DNA of 64,000 nucleotides, taken from Micrococcaceae bacterium Sec5.7. GTDB taxonomy: Bacteria > Actinomycetota > Actinomycetes > Actinomycetales > Micrococcaceae. Below the pieces are notes generated by a model. It searched no databases and was not told the origin of the DNA. It was given only the letters and a program-made list of their open reading frames with translations. The stretch lies in NCBI GenBank assembly GCA_039636785.1, contig CP144169.1, positions 930,001 through 994,000 of the forward strand, written 5' to 3'. Position numbers and translations under genes: made by a program. Position 1 is the stretch's first letter. Each line of letters starts with the position of its first letter. Below, piece by piece: positions 26,760 to 36,781 of this stretch.

Positions 26760-28178
26760 TCAGGCGTCGATGAGGTCCTTGTCCTTGTCGTCGTCCCTGT
26801 CGTCGTCCCTGCGTCCGGCGGAGTCGGTGCCAACAGCTGAAGGCGTCCATGCGTCGCCCTGCTCGGAGTCCAGGTACGTCGGCTTCTTGTTCTTCAGGGC
26901 GAAGATGTAAACCAGCAGCGAAATGCCGATGGCCACCGTGACGTAGGTGAAGAGAATCTCCACCTGTCCGGCCTTCTGCAACGCCGCGCCCACCAGCGGG
27001 GTGGTGCCGCCGAACAGCGAGTTGGCGATCGCATAGCCCAGCCCCACGCCCAGCGCACGGATGGAAGCCGGGAAGAGCTCGGACTTCACCAGGGCGTTGA
27101 TCGAGGTGTAGCCGCCCACGATCAGCAGTCCGCCCATCATGAGCAGGAAGGCCATCACCGGATCCTTGGTGCCTCCCAGCAGGGACATCAGCGGCCAGGT
27201 GAACAGCACGCCGGTAATGCCGAACCAGAGCAGCAGCGGTTTGCGGCCCACGCGGTCGGAGATGATGCCGTAGACCGGCTGCAGCAGCATGAAGATGAAC
27301 AGGGCCCAGAAGTTGATGACCGAGGTGGTTTCCTTGGGGATGCCGGAAGTATCGTTCATGAATTTCAGGACGAAGTTGGTGTAGGTGTAGAAAGCCACAG
27401 TGCCGCCGAGGGTGATTCCGATGCAGGTCAGCAAAGCCTTCCAGTGCTTCGTAAACAGCAGACTGAGCGTTCCGGGCTGGGCCTCGCCTGCCACGGCCGG
27501 GGCCTTGGCAGCCCGGACCTGCTCTTCCGAGAGGGTCTCCTCCATGGAACGGCGGAGCCACAGGACAACCAGGGCAGCCACACCGCCGATTGCGAACGGT
27601 ACTCGCCAGCCCCACTCGGTCAACGCGTCCTTGCCCAGGGTGTTCTGCATGATTACCAGAATCAGGAGCGCCAGCATCTGGCCGCCGATCAGGGTGACGT
27701 ACTGGAAGCTGGAGAAGAACCCGCGGCGCTTGGAGGTGGCGGCCTCGGACATGTAGGTGGCGCTGGTGCCGTATTCTCCGCCCACGGAGAAGCCCTGGAT
27801 CAGCCTCACCACGATCAGGAGGACCAGCGCCCAGACGCCGATCTGCTCGGTAGTGGGCAAAATTGCGATGGCAAATGAGCCGGCGGACATCATGGTCACG
27901 CTGAGCGTCAGTGCCGCCTTCCGGCCCTTGCGGTCGGCGTACCGGCCGAAGAACCAGCTGCCGACCGGCCTCATCAGGAACGTCACCGAGAAGACAGCCA
28001 TGGCTTCGAGCCCGGCCTGCATTTCATCCGTGGAATTGAAGAAGTGCGACTGGAAATAGGCCGCAAAGACCGTGTAAACGTAAAGGTCGTACCACTCCAC
28101 GAGGTTGCCGGCGGAGCCCTTGAGGATGTTCCCCACGGCTCTTCGCGTCTGTGCTGCTTCGGACAGTTGAGTGCTCAT
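26760..28178 (-). CDS. MFS transporter, metabolite:H+ symporter (KgtP/ProP-like) family
   Basis: A 472-residue inner-membrane transporter with about 12 segments. It has the MHS signatures GNLVEWYDLYVYTVFAAYF at TM1, GRYADRKGRKAAL after TM2, RLIQGFSVGGEYGTSATYMS at TM4, and SDRVGRKPLLLW after TM8. The family imports organic acids such as alpha-ketoglutarate, shikimate or proline/betaine. Substrate is unknown. The start is ATG 28178 with AGGAAGG upstream. The C-terminal 20 residues are a charged Asp/Lys/Arg tail (DDDRDDDKDKDL). Confidence 0.87.
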   Translation of the reverse strand: MSTQLSEAAQTRRAVGNILKGSAGNLVEWYDLYVYTVFAAYFQSHFFNSTDEMQAGLEAMAVFSVTFLMRPVGSWFFGRYADRKGRKAALTLSVTMMSAGSFAIAILPTTEQIGVWALVLLIVVRLIQGFSVGGEYGTSATYMSEAATSKRRGFFSSFQYVTLIGGQMLALLILVIMQNTLGKDALTEWGWRVPFAIGGVAALVVLWLRRSMEETLSEEQVRAAKAPAVAGEAQPGTLSLLFTKHWKALLTCIGITLGGTVAFYTYTNFVLKFMNDTSGIPKETTSVINFWALFIFMLLQPVYGIISDRVGRKPLLLWFGITGVLFTWPLMSLLGGTKDPVMAFLLMMGGLLIVGGYTSINALVKSELFPASIRALGVGLGYAIANSLFGGTTPLVGAALQKAGQVEILFTYVTVAIGISLLVYIFALKNKKPTYLDSEQGDAWTPSAVGTDSAGRRDDDRDDDKDKDLIDA

Positions 28179-28320
28179 CAATGAACCTTCCTGGATTCGG
28201 CGCCGCTAGAAAGCAGCACCGTCCGCCACCCTAGTCCCGGTGATCCGGAACACAGTCGTTTTGTTCATAGTGTTCATGCGCACAAGGCGGGGGTCGGACG
28301 CCGAGTGGCAGGATGGGGTG

Positions 28321-29202
28321 ATGACTTCAGCAACTGAAACTGCGGCTGATGCCGCCTCCCGCCGGTCCACACCCGCCGTCGTCCTGACCATTGCAGGCTC
28401 CGAAGCGACCGGCGGCGCCGGTGCGCAGGCGGACCTGAAAACGTTTCAGGAACTGGGTGTCTTCGGCATCGCCAATCTGACGTGCATCGTGTCCTTCGAT
28501 CCGAAGGACAACTGGAACCATCGGTTTGTACCGGTGGACCAGCAGGTCATCGCGGACCAGTTGGAGGCGACGACGGCGGCCTATGGTGCCGCTTCCGGCG
28601 CAGCTTCGGTGCTGGACACCGTGAAGATCGGCATGCTGGGCAGCCCCGCGACGATCAATACCGTTGCCGCCGCACTGGCTGAGGGCCAGTTCCGGAACGT
28701 GGTGCTGGATCCTGTCCTTATCTGCAAGGGCCAGGAACCCGGGCATGCGTTGGACACGGACCAGGCTTTGAAGGAGCAGATCCTTCCCCTGGCAACGTTT
28801 GTCACGCCCAATCACTTTGAGGCCGAATCGCTGGCCGGGCTGGAGATCACCGACGTCGAATCCTTGAAGGCCGCTGCAATCCGCATCCATGACCTCAGCG
28901 GCGCTGCCGTGCTCGCCAAGGGCGGGGTGCGGCTGGAAGGCCCGGACGCCGTCGACGTTTACTACGACGGCGAAACGCTGGAAGTCCTCAGTGCCCCCAA
29001 GGTGGGTGAGGTGGCAGTGTCCGGTGCAGGCTGCTCGCTGGCCGCCGCGGTGACTGCCGAGCTCGCCAAGGGCGCTTCTCCGCTGGAGGCTGCGCGGACC
29101 GCCAAGGAGTTTGTCACGACAGGCATCCGTAACCGCGTAGCCTCGGGTGCTCCGTTTGACGCGCTCTGGCAGGGCGGAATCAGGCAGGGCGGCCCGCGCT
29201 AG
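28321..29202 (+). CDS. Pyridoxal/hydroxymethylpyrimidine kinase (ThiD/PdxK-like)
   Basis: A 293-residue ribokinase-fold kinase that would phosphorylate HMP (thiamine) or pyridoxal/pyridoxine (vitamin B6). Blocks are TIAGSEATGGAGAQADLKTF, QELGVFGIANLTCIVSFDP, VLDPVLICKGQEP, TPNHFEAE and the anion-hole region SGAGCSLAAAVTAEL. HMP and B6 kinases of this type are hard to separate; QADLKTFQELGV is shared with the Bacillus PdxK type. The start is ATG 28321, after a GGGGTG stretch. No thiamine genes are nearby. Confidence 0.83.
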   Translation: MTSATETAADAASRRSTPAVVLTIAGSEATGGAGAQADLKTFQELGVFGIANLTCIVSFDPKDNWNHRFVPVDQQVIADQLEATTAAYGAASGAASVLDTVKIGMLGSPATINTVAAALAEGQFRNVVLDPVLICKGQEPGHALDTDQALKEQILPLATFVTPNHFEAESLAGLEITDVESLKAAAIRIHDLSGAAVLAKGGVRLEGPDAVDVYYDGETLEVLSAPKVGEVAVSGAGCSLAAAVTAELAKGASPLEAARTAKEFVTTGIRNRVASGAPFDALWQGGIRQGGPR

Positions 29203-29223
29203 CCTCCCGCCCACTCTTTACTC

Positions 29224-29252
29224 TTTCCACACCGGCTGTACGGGAGTACCAT
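29224..29252 (+). promoter_or_regulatory. Promoter-operator region of the HTH/nucleotidyltransferase pair
   Basis: TTTCCA (29224-29229) and TACCAT (29247-29252) are spaced 17 nt. GTAC-GGGA-GTAC (29238-29249) is a short inverted repeat over the -10 region. The predicted start site is about 29258, one base from the ATG, so leaderless expression with autorepression is plausible. Confidence 0.35.
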
Positions 29253-29258
29253 ACACCT

Positions 29259-29807
29259 ATGAAGGAAGTCGATGTGGCCCGCCTGACCCAGCAGGCCAAA
29301 GACTTAGGTGAGCTGAGTGAACAGCTCCGTCAGAAGCAGCTCACCGCTGCCCGTCGCCGTCAGGAAGCGATCCTGTCACTCCACGCCGTCGGGCTATCGA
29401 TCCGGCAGATCGCGACACAGCTGGGTTGCAGTGCCGCCGTCGTTCAGGCATCCGTGCGTGCAGCCAAAGCGCGTCGCCCCACCATTCATCGACGCGAAGA
29501 ACGGATTCCTTATGAACTCCATGTGCAGCTCGGGCTGAAGCTTCATGAAGACGACGCCGCTGTCCGGCGGATCGGCCGGGAGGGCATCGCAAGGATGCGA
29601 CGGACACCCCGCAGCGCCATAGCACTGGAATGGATCAGCCGCTGGGAACAGTTGCTTGCTGCGCCGGTGCATGTGATCGAGTCCGCCATGCTTGAAGACA
29701 CTCCGTTCGCAACGGAGCTGAGGCAAATGAGCCCGTTCGCCGGCGCTCTAAGCGACGACGAACGGGTTATCGCAATCAGAAAGGCGTCGGGACTTGCGCC
29801 GCGATGA
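29259..29807 (+). CDS. HTH protein of a putative toxin-antitoxin pair (antitoxin side)
   Basis: The 182-residue protein has an N-terminal coiled-coil-like helix (VARLTQQAKDLGELSEQLRQ, KQLTAARRRQEAILSLHAVG) leading into a helix-turn-helix (LSIRQIATQLGCSAAVVQAS, VRAAKARRP). The rest is helical and acidic-basic mixed. It does not match a family I can name. Its end overlaps the nucleotidyltransferase gene by 14 nt and the two share a promoter, the arrangement of antitoxin-first modules. Confidence 0.65.
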   Translation: MKEVDVARLTQQAKDLGELSEQLRQKQLTAARRRQEAILSLHAVGLSIRQIATQLGCSAAVVQASVRAAKARRPTIHRREERIPYELHVQLGLKLHEDDAAVRRIGREGIARMRRTPRSAIALEWISRWEQLLAAPVHVIESAMLEDTPFATELRQMSPFAGALSDDERVIAIRKASGLAPR

Positions 29808-30351
29808 GCTGGAACACGCCATTCGTGCAGCCACGGAAATCATCGGTGACGACCGCGTGATCGTGATCGGTAGCCAATCGATCCTCGGATCGTTCACAGA
29901 GGATCAGTTGCCTGCGGCCGCGACGATGTCCGATGAAGTGGATATCGCCCCAATGTCCGACGACGACTCCGGAACTCTCGCTGACAGCCTCGATGCGGCA
30001 ATCGGCGAATGGTCACCGTTCCACTCCGAATACGGGTTCTACGTCCAGGGCGCCGGCCGCGAAACGGCCATACTCCCGCGCGACTGGGAGTATCGGCTGG
30101 TCAGCGTCCGGAATGAGAACACGCGGAACAGCACGGGGCTGTGTCTTGATCCCTACGATCTCTGCGCCGCCAAGCTCATAGCCGCGCGGCCCAAGGACCA
30201 CGCTTTCGTTCTCGCATTGATCGAAGCCCGCTTGATCGACCCGGTCCAGCTAGCGGCACGAATTGAACTTGTCGACGCCGCCGAGCCACGGCGCGAGGCC
30301 ACTCTGCGGTGGGCTCGCTCGATTCCAGGTAAGCCAGCGTCCAGTGAATAG
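29794..30351 (+). CDS. DUF6036-type nucleotidyltransferase (putative toxin)
   Basis: A 185-residue protein of the minimal nucleotidyltransferase fold: the G-S motif VIVIGSQSILGSF and the acidic pair in SDEVDIAP, then LRKEKA-like helices (CLDPYDLCAAKLIAARPKDHAF). AbiEii-like and MenT-like toxins share this fold and modify tRNA or NTPs. The start is a TTG at 29794, overlapping the upstream gene. Only part of the acidic triad (Asp/Glu of DEVD) is obvious, so activity needs proof. Confidence 0.7.
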   Translation: MRRDELEHAIRAATEIIGDDRVIVIGSQSILGSFTEDQLPAAATMSDEVDIAPMSDDDSGTLADSLDAAIGEWSPFHSEYGFYVQGAGRETAILPRDWEYRLVSVRNENTRNSTGLCLDPYDLCAAKLIAARPKDHAFVLALIEARLIDPVQLAARIELVDAAEPRREATLRWARSIPGKPASSE

Positions 30352-30377
30352 TGAAGAGCTACTCAACCATCACCTGC

Positions 30378-31649
30378 TCAGGGTGTGCGGGGGTCGGCGA
30401 TCCTGCCCATGAACAGCGGCAGCCCCGTTTCAACATGGACGACCTGGTAGAGGAAAGGCCGGTCGAAGGAAATGGTCTGCGACTGAAGCGGGACCTTACC
30501 GGACACCGCGCCGTTCAGTTGCGTCACGGCCGCGGCGATGGTGCCATCTTCCGCCACAGTGATATTGGCGGCCTGCGCGGCGTCCGTGATCTTCAGGCCA
30601 GGCTGGATTGCATCAAACTCCGCGGAGGGGCCCAGCGTCTTGGTCAGTCCCATCTTGTTCAGGATCGGAATCAAGTCGACGTTCGATTTGTGATCCCATT
30701 TTGGCAGTTTGATCTCCACAGGGACGGGCCGGGCGGACTCCAGAGCGTTGGCAATCTCGCCCAATTCCGCCGCATCCGGCCATGCGGCACCCGTGTCCGG
30801 AAGAATCAGCCGCATCACAAAACCGTCGGCATACGGCAGGTCAACGCCGCGCCATTCCGCGCCTTCCGCATAGGCCATGCTCAGTTCATTCTGCATGGTG
30901 GGTACGCGGATTTCTTCGCCTTCGGCCTTCGTGAAGGGGCGGTCGGCGGTGCTGTTCGGATCAAACGGGGCACGCCACGCGGAGGCAAAGTACAGCGCGT
31001 TGAGCAGACTGAAAGAGTTGTCCGGATCGTATTGTGCCGGGGCCTCCTTGATGCGGCCGCCCGTGTTCTTGTCCACCCAGGCGTCAATGGCCGGTTTGGT
31101 GGCGCCCTCATCCCGGAAGTCCACCGGGTACACGCCCGTCCCGTAGTGCTTGGCCAATGTCTCCAGATATTCCGGTCCCGTGGTGACGCTTTTGTCCACA
31201 AAGAGCCCGTTGGCGGCGCGCAGGACGGGCTTGCGCGGTGGTTTCTTTTCATCCACAGAGCCGGGATCGCCGTCGAACTTCTCCAGGGACGCGAGCAGCG
31301 CGTTCATTGCTTCATCGCGGTTCCGGGCCGGGAGTCCCAGAACCTGATCCATCTCCGCCGCAGTGTCGCCGGAGGCCCCGGCTCGCAGCATCGCCAGCGC
31401 TATCAGCAGGCTCCCCGGCGATGAAATCACGTTGCCGTCGCCGCCGTCGTCCCCGTCCGCAAGCAGCGCCTCGCCCAGTTTCAGCGACGAGTCACGGAAA
31501 GACTTCAGCTGTGCTGCGTAAGCCGAGCGCTCCACCGAAACTCGTGTAACGCCGTCGGCCTTCAACAGCGCGGGACCCGACGGCGAACAAGCCGTCAGCG
31601 CCACCACTGCCACTATCGCCGCAATCCGGAACAAACCCAACAATTTCAT
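30378..31649 (-). CDS. Serpin-family lipoprotein (serine protease inhibitor)
   Basis: A 423-residue protein with a lipoprotein signal (LLGLFRIAAIVAVVALTAC, Cys about residue 21) and then a complete serpin: NVISSPGSLLIALAMLRAGA, FSLLNALYFASAWRAPFDPN and the C-terminal signature ISFDRPFLYQVVHVETGLPL. The hinge of the reactive-centre loop is EDGTIAAAVTQ, close to the EEGTEAAAAT of inhibitory serpins, so it probably inhibits. The loop from hinge to FDRPF is about four residues longer than in antitrypsin, and the P1 residue cannot be fixed with confidence. It would act at the cell surface. The start is ATG 31649 after AGGGG. Confidence 0.87.
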   Translation of the reverse strand: MKLLGLFRIAAIVAVVALTACSPSGPALLKADGVTRVSVERSAYAAQLKSFRDSSLKLGEALLADGDDGGDGNVISSPGSLLIALAMLRAGASGDTAAEMDQVLGLPARNRDEAMNALLASLEKFDGDPGSVDEKKPPRKPVLRAANGLFVDKSVTTGPEYLETLAKHYGTGVYPVDFRDEGATKPAIDAWVDKNTGGRIKEAPAQYDPDNSFSLLNALYFASAWRAPFDPNSTADRPFTKAEGEEIRVPTMQNELSMAYAEGAEWRGVDLPYADGFVMRLILPDTGAAWPDAAELGEIANALESARPVPVEIKLPKWDHKSNVDLIPILNKMGLTKTLGPSAEFDAIQPGLKITDAAQAANITVAEDGTIAAAVTQLNGAVSGKVPLQSQTISFDRPFLYQVVHVETGLPLFMGRIADPRTP

Positions 31650-31789
31650 TGCCACCCCTGACCGCTCGGCCTCGACAACCGGCGGGGTTCCGCCTTCCCC
31701 CAGTCAACCAGCGACGGCGGTCGGGAACGATGCCTGTGCGGTCACGGTTTGCCGTCGTTTTGGTCTCGGCAGGTGGGAGAGCTTCAGCA

Positions 31790-33274
31790 TCAGCTCCCGG
31801 AATGCGCCTGCAAGAAGCTGTACACCTCGGTCTCGTCCACACCGGGGAAAGCGCCGGGCGGCATTGCCGCGAGGAGATGCGAGTGGGCGCGCGCCGACGG
31901 CCAGGCGTTGCCCGCCCACTCCGAGGTCAAGTCGGCCGGCGGCCGCCTGCAGCAGTTTTCGTCCGGGCAGGTGGATGTGGAACGCTCGGTGGTTTCGCGC
32001 CCGCGGAACCATTTGACTTGCGCATACGGCACGCCGACGGAGAGGGAGAATTCACCGTTCGCCGAGCGTTCCGTCCGGGCCGTGCACCAGTACGTCCCCG
32101 CCGGGGTGTCCGTGTACTGGTTGTACGCACTGAACTTGTCCGCCACGTCGAACACCATGCGGCTGGTCCAGTATTTGCACGACGGCTGGCCCTCGATGGC
32201 GCCGGTATGGTCCTGCGGGAACGTCACGCCGTCGTTCTCGTAAGCCTTGTAGATTATGCCGCTCTGGTGCGTTTTCTGGAAGTGCGTGCGGATGTCCAGG
32301 TGCTGCGTGGCCAGGTTGGTGAACCGGTGCGCGGCGGTCTCGTAGGACACGGCAAAGGCGTCCCGGATGTCCTCCACTGCGATCTCCTTGGCCTGTTTGG
32401 CGCGCTGCAGGAACTCAACGGTGGCCTGCTCCGGCAGCATCAGCGCCGCAGCGAAATAGTTGGTGGCCACCCGCTGCATCAGGAAATCGCCGTAGTTCGT
32501 GGGCGTCTTGTGGCCCAGCACGTAGTGACCCAGCGCCTGCAGCAGCACCGAACGGGGGTCGTGATCGGTCCTCTGGTTCTGCGTCAGATAAATTCGGTGG
32601 TTCTTAAGATCCGTCACGGAACGGGTGGAATGGGGCAGGTCACCCACGTGGTGGAGGCTGAAACCGAGGTGCGCGGCGATGTCCGCGATGACGTGCTGCG
32701 ACAGCGGCCCATACGTGTGGCCCACCATGGCCAGCACCTTCTTGGCCTCTGCTTCATACTCCGGGAAATAGTTGTTCCGTTCGCGCATCATGGCGCGCAG
32801 CTCACCGTTCGCGCGGCGGGCCTCTTCCGGCGTCGCGATCTGCTCGTTCAGCTTGCGCTCCAGCTCGTTCTGCAGCCCCACCATCGACTCCAGCACATCC
32901 ATCGGCAACCGCGAGCTGATGCGGATTTTGGGCAGTTTCAGGGACTCGTAAATGGCGCTGCGCTGGTAACGTTCCAGCTCGATCTCCAGGGCCGCCCGGC
33001 GGTTGGGCGGCTCGGAACCCAGCAGCTGGTCAATGCCCACATTCAGCGCAGCGGCGAGTTGCTGGAGGAGCCCCAGTTTGGGCTCCCGCTTGCCGTTTTC
33101 AATCAGGCTGAGCTGGCTCGGTGCGGTCCCGACGGCGGCACTCAGGTCATCGAGCGTCAGGCCTGCCGCTTTGCGCAGGTGCCGCACGCGGCGGCCCAGG
33201 CTGATGACGTCAAGTTCGGGGGCGGACGACGGCGGCGGGGTCGTGGCTTGGCGATTCCAGCTTGAAGGGGTCAT
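31790..33274 (-). CDS. ramB: RamB-like short-chain acyl regulator (XRE HTH plus ImmA/IrrE-like domains)
   Basis: The 494-residue protein has an N-terminal XRE helix-turn-helix (residues 25-85: LGRRVRHLRKAAGLTLDDLS, AAVGTAPSQLSLIENGKREP), a middle IrrE/ImmA-like segment (VLLQALGHYVLGHKTPTNYG, where the family's HExxH is replaced by LGHYV), and the C-terminal DUF2083-type region with several conserved Cys (WCTARTE, CPDENCC). This order is that of RamB, the regulator of acetate and glyoxylate genes in Corynebacterium and Mycobacterium. It is divergent from aceA, its classic target. Confidence 0.85.
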   Translation of the reverse strand: MTPSSWNRQATTPPPSSAPELDVISLGRRVRHLRKAAGLTLDDLSAAVGTAPSQLSLIENGKREPKLGLLQQLAAALNVGIDQLLGSEPPNRRAALEIELERYQRSAIYESLKLPKIRISSRLPMDVLESMVGLQNELERKLNEQIATPEEARRANGELRAMMRERNNYFPEYEAEAKKVLAMVGHTYGPLSQHVIADIAAHLGFSLHHVGDLPHSTRSVTDLKNHRIYLTQNQRTDHDPRSVLLQALGHYVLGHKTPTNYGDFLMQRVATNYFAAALMLPEQATVEFLQRAKQAKEIAVEDIRDAFAVSYETAAHRFTNLATQHLDIRTHFQKTHQSGIIYKAYENDGVTFPQDHTGAIEGQPSCKYWTSRMVFDVADKFSAYNQYTDTPAGTYWCTARTERSANGEFSLSVGVPYAQVKWFRGRETTERSTSTCPDENCCRRPPADLTSEWAGNAWPSARAHSHLLAAMPPGAFPGVDETEVYSFLQAHSGS

Positions 33275-33444
33275 TTCTTGAGGATACGCGAAGAAGTGCG
33301 TTTCTTTCCATAGTTTCCCCCTAGTAACCCTCTTGAAAGTGCAGAAAAGTAAGTCTTACGGAAAAGAAACACCGCACCGGATCCGCCGGCCCGAACTGCA
33401 AGGAAGCAGGGACGGCCGGCCCGGGCACTACCAAGGAGACAAAG

Positions 33445-34776
<1,332 letters not shown>

Positions 34777-34787
34777 AACTTCCCCCT

Positions 34788-34848
34788 GTTGCCCTATCAC
34801 TTTTGGTTGCCATTGCCCGCCTTTGGGGACCAAAAGTGATAGGGCAAC
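34788..34848. repeat. 20-bp perfect inverted repeat between aceA and aceB
   Basis: GTTGCCCTATCACTTTTGGT (34788-34807) has its exact complement at 34829-34848 with a 21-nt loop. It sits 12 nt after the aceA stop codon and 26 nt before the aceB ATG. No T-run follows, so it is not a classic terminator. It may set the ratio of aceA to aceB message, or be a repetitive palindromic element. Confidence 0.85.
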
Positions 34849-34874
34849 GGAGGATTGCCCAAGGAGACACTCCC

Positions 34875-36548
34875 ATGAACAGCTTCACTGACAACTTCAC
34901 CATCAACGGGATCACGTTGACCGCCCAGCCCATCTGCCGCCAGAACGAGGTTCTCACTCCGGATGCGCTGGAGTTTGTTGCCCGTCTGCACAAGGCAACT
35001 GCCGGCCGCCGCCAGGAGCTGCTTCAGGTCCGGCAGACCCGGCGCACCGAGATCGGCAACGGCCAGGATCCTCGCTTCCTCCGCGAAACCGAGTCCGTCC
35101 GCAACGATCCCAACTGGCGTGTGGCTCCCCCGGCCCCGGGGCTGGAGGACCGCCGCGTGGAAATCACCGGCCCGGTGGACAAGAAGATGACCATCAACGC
35201 GCTGAACTCCGGCGCCAAGGTGTGGCTCGCCGACATGGAAGACTCCTCCACCCCGTCCTGGCGCAACGTGATCCAGGGCCAGCTCAACCTCACGGATGCG
35301 CTGGAACGCCGGATCGACTTCACTTCCACGGCCGACGGCAAGAGCAAGGAATACAAGCTGCGTCCGGCCGAGGACCTGCCCACCATTGTGGTCCGCCCCC
35401 GTGGCTGGCACCTGCCTGAGAAGCACATGCTGATCAACAACCAGCCCGTTGCCGGCGGCATTGTTGACTTCGGCCTGTACTTCTTCCACAACGCCCACCG
35501 CCTCCTGGCCCAGGGCAAGGGTCCGTACTTCTACCTGCCGAAGATCGAAAACCACCTCGAAGCACGGCTGTGGAATGACATCTTCATCCTCGCCCAGGAT
35601 CTGCTGGGCATCCCGCAGGGCACCATCCGCGCCACGGTGCTGATCGAGACCATCACGGCCTCGTTCGAGATGGAAGAGATCCTGTACGAGCTGCGCGATC
35701 ACGCCTCGGGCCTGAACGCCGGCCGCTGGGACTACATCTTCTCGCTGATCAAGAATTTCCGCACCCGCGGCCCCCGGTTCGTCCTGCCGGACCGCAGCCA
35801 GGTGACCATGACCCAGCCCTTTATGCGGGCCTACACCGAGCAGCTGGTGCGTGCCTGCCACAAACGGGGCGCCATGGCGATCGGCGGCATGGCGGCAGCC
35901 GTCCCCAACCGCAAGGACGAGGAAGCGAACGCCAGCGCGTTCGAGAAGGTCCGCGCCGACAAGACCCGCGAGGCCGCCGACGGTTTCGACGGTTCCTGGG
36001 TGGCCCACCCGGATCTGGTTCCGGTGTGCCGCGAGGTGTTCGACGGCGTACTCGGCGACCGCCCCAACCAGCTCGACCGCACCCGCGAGGACGTTACCCC
36101 CGACGACCGCGCACTGATCGATGTCGCCTCGACCACGGGCACCATCACCGAGACCGGCATCCGGAACAACATCGAAGTTGGCATCCGCTACATAGAATCC
36201 TGGCTGCGCGGCAACGGTGCCGTGGCCATCCACAACCTGATGGAGGACGCCGCCACCGCGGAGATCTCCCGCTCGCAGCTGTGGCAGTGGATGTACGCCA
36301 GGGCCATCACGGATGAGGGCGAGATCATCAGCCGCCAGTGGGTCCAGGACATGCTGGACGAGGAGTTCACGGCACTGGAACGCTTCGACGGCGACCGCTT
36401 CGAGGATGCCCGGGACATCTTCGAGGAAGTCACCCTGGGGGAGGAATTCCCCACGTTCCTGACGGTTCCGGCCTACGCCCGCTACCTGCACGAGGCCCGC
36501 GACTCGGCCTCAAGCGAAGCCGAAGACGGCCGGCTCGTTGCCGCATAA
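34875..36548 (+). CDS. aceB: Malate synthase A
   Basis: A 557-residue enzyme that condenses glyoxylate with acetyl-CoA to malate, the second step of the shunt. Motifs are WLADMEDSSTPSWRNVIQGQ (catalytic-type acidic residues), TIVVRPRGWHLPEKHMLINN, FYLPKIENHLEARLWNDIF, IRATVLIETITASFEMEEIL and GRWDYIFSLIKNFR. The start is ATG 34875, with AAGGAGAC at 34861; the frame is open 24 codons further. Type A synthases have about 530-550 residues, so length fits. Confidence 0.94.
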   Translation: MNSFTDNFTINGITLTAQPICRQNEVLTPDALEFVARLHKATAGRRQELLQVRQTRRTEIGNGQDPRFLRETESVRNDPNWRVAPPAPGLEDRRVEITGPVDKKMTINALNSGAKVWLADMEDSSTPSWRNVIQGQLNLTDALERRIDFTSTADGKSKEYKLRPAEDLPTIVVRPRGWHLPEKHMLINNQPVAGGIVDFGLYFFHNAHRLLAQGKGPYFYLPKIENHLEARLWNDIFILAQDLLGIPQGTIRATVLIETITASFEMEEILYELRDHASGLNAGRWDYIFSLIKNFRTRGPRFVLPDRSQVTMTQPFMRAYTEQLVRACHKRGAMAIGGMAAAVPNRKDEEANASAFEKVRADKTREAADGFDGSWVAHPDLVPVCREVFDGVLGDRPNQLDRTREDVTPDDRALIDVASTTGTITETGIRNNIEVGIRYIESWLRGNGAVAIHNLMEDAATAEISRSQLWQWMYARAITDEGEIISRQWVQDMLDEEFTALERFDGDRFEDARDIFEEVTLGEEFPTFLTVPAYARYLHEARDSASSEAEDGRLVAA

Positions 36549-36588
36549 GCTTCGGGCCCGGTGATCGAGCCCGTCAAGATTCCGTCCG

Positions 36589-36643
36589 CCGGGCTGCCAA
36601 GCCGTCCGCAACAGGCACCCCGAGATCCGGGGTGGCAGCCCGG
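36589..36643. terminator. Nested stem-loop after aceB
   Basis: CCGGGCTGCCA (36589-36599) pairs with TGGCAGCCCGG (36633-36643), and CACCCCG...CGGGGTG nests inside (36617-36634). It lies about 40 nt past aceB and could end the message, but no T-run follows. Confidence 0.4.
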
Positions 36644-36670
36644 TAACGGAAACCACTGAAGAGACTCATC

Positions 36671-36725
36671 GAAGTGACACTTGAGGCCCATGTTTACTCC
36701 AAACATGGGCCTCAAGTGTCACTTC
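36671..36725. repeat. 25-bp perfect inverted repeat with 5-nt loop
   Basis: The arms 36671-36695 and 36701-36725 are exact complements, beginning GAAGTGACACTTGAGG and ending in TGTTT; the loop is ACTCC. Such a long, perfect hairpin between the convergent aceB and transporter genes could stop transcription in both directions, or be a mobile palindromic element. Confidence 0.85.
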
Positions 36726-36781
36726 GCGCTGAAGCAATGGGCGATCGGGCGGCAGTCCGGGGACGACGACGGCGGCACCCG

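Noticed and set aside
31649..33265. Plus-strand 538-residue frame opposite the RamB-like gene
   Set aside because: High-GC antisense open frame without any recognisable domain; the minus strand encodes a clear XRE/RamB protein.
34797..36491. Minus-strand 564-residue frame opposite aceB
   Set aside because: Shadow of malate synthase; no family features.
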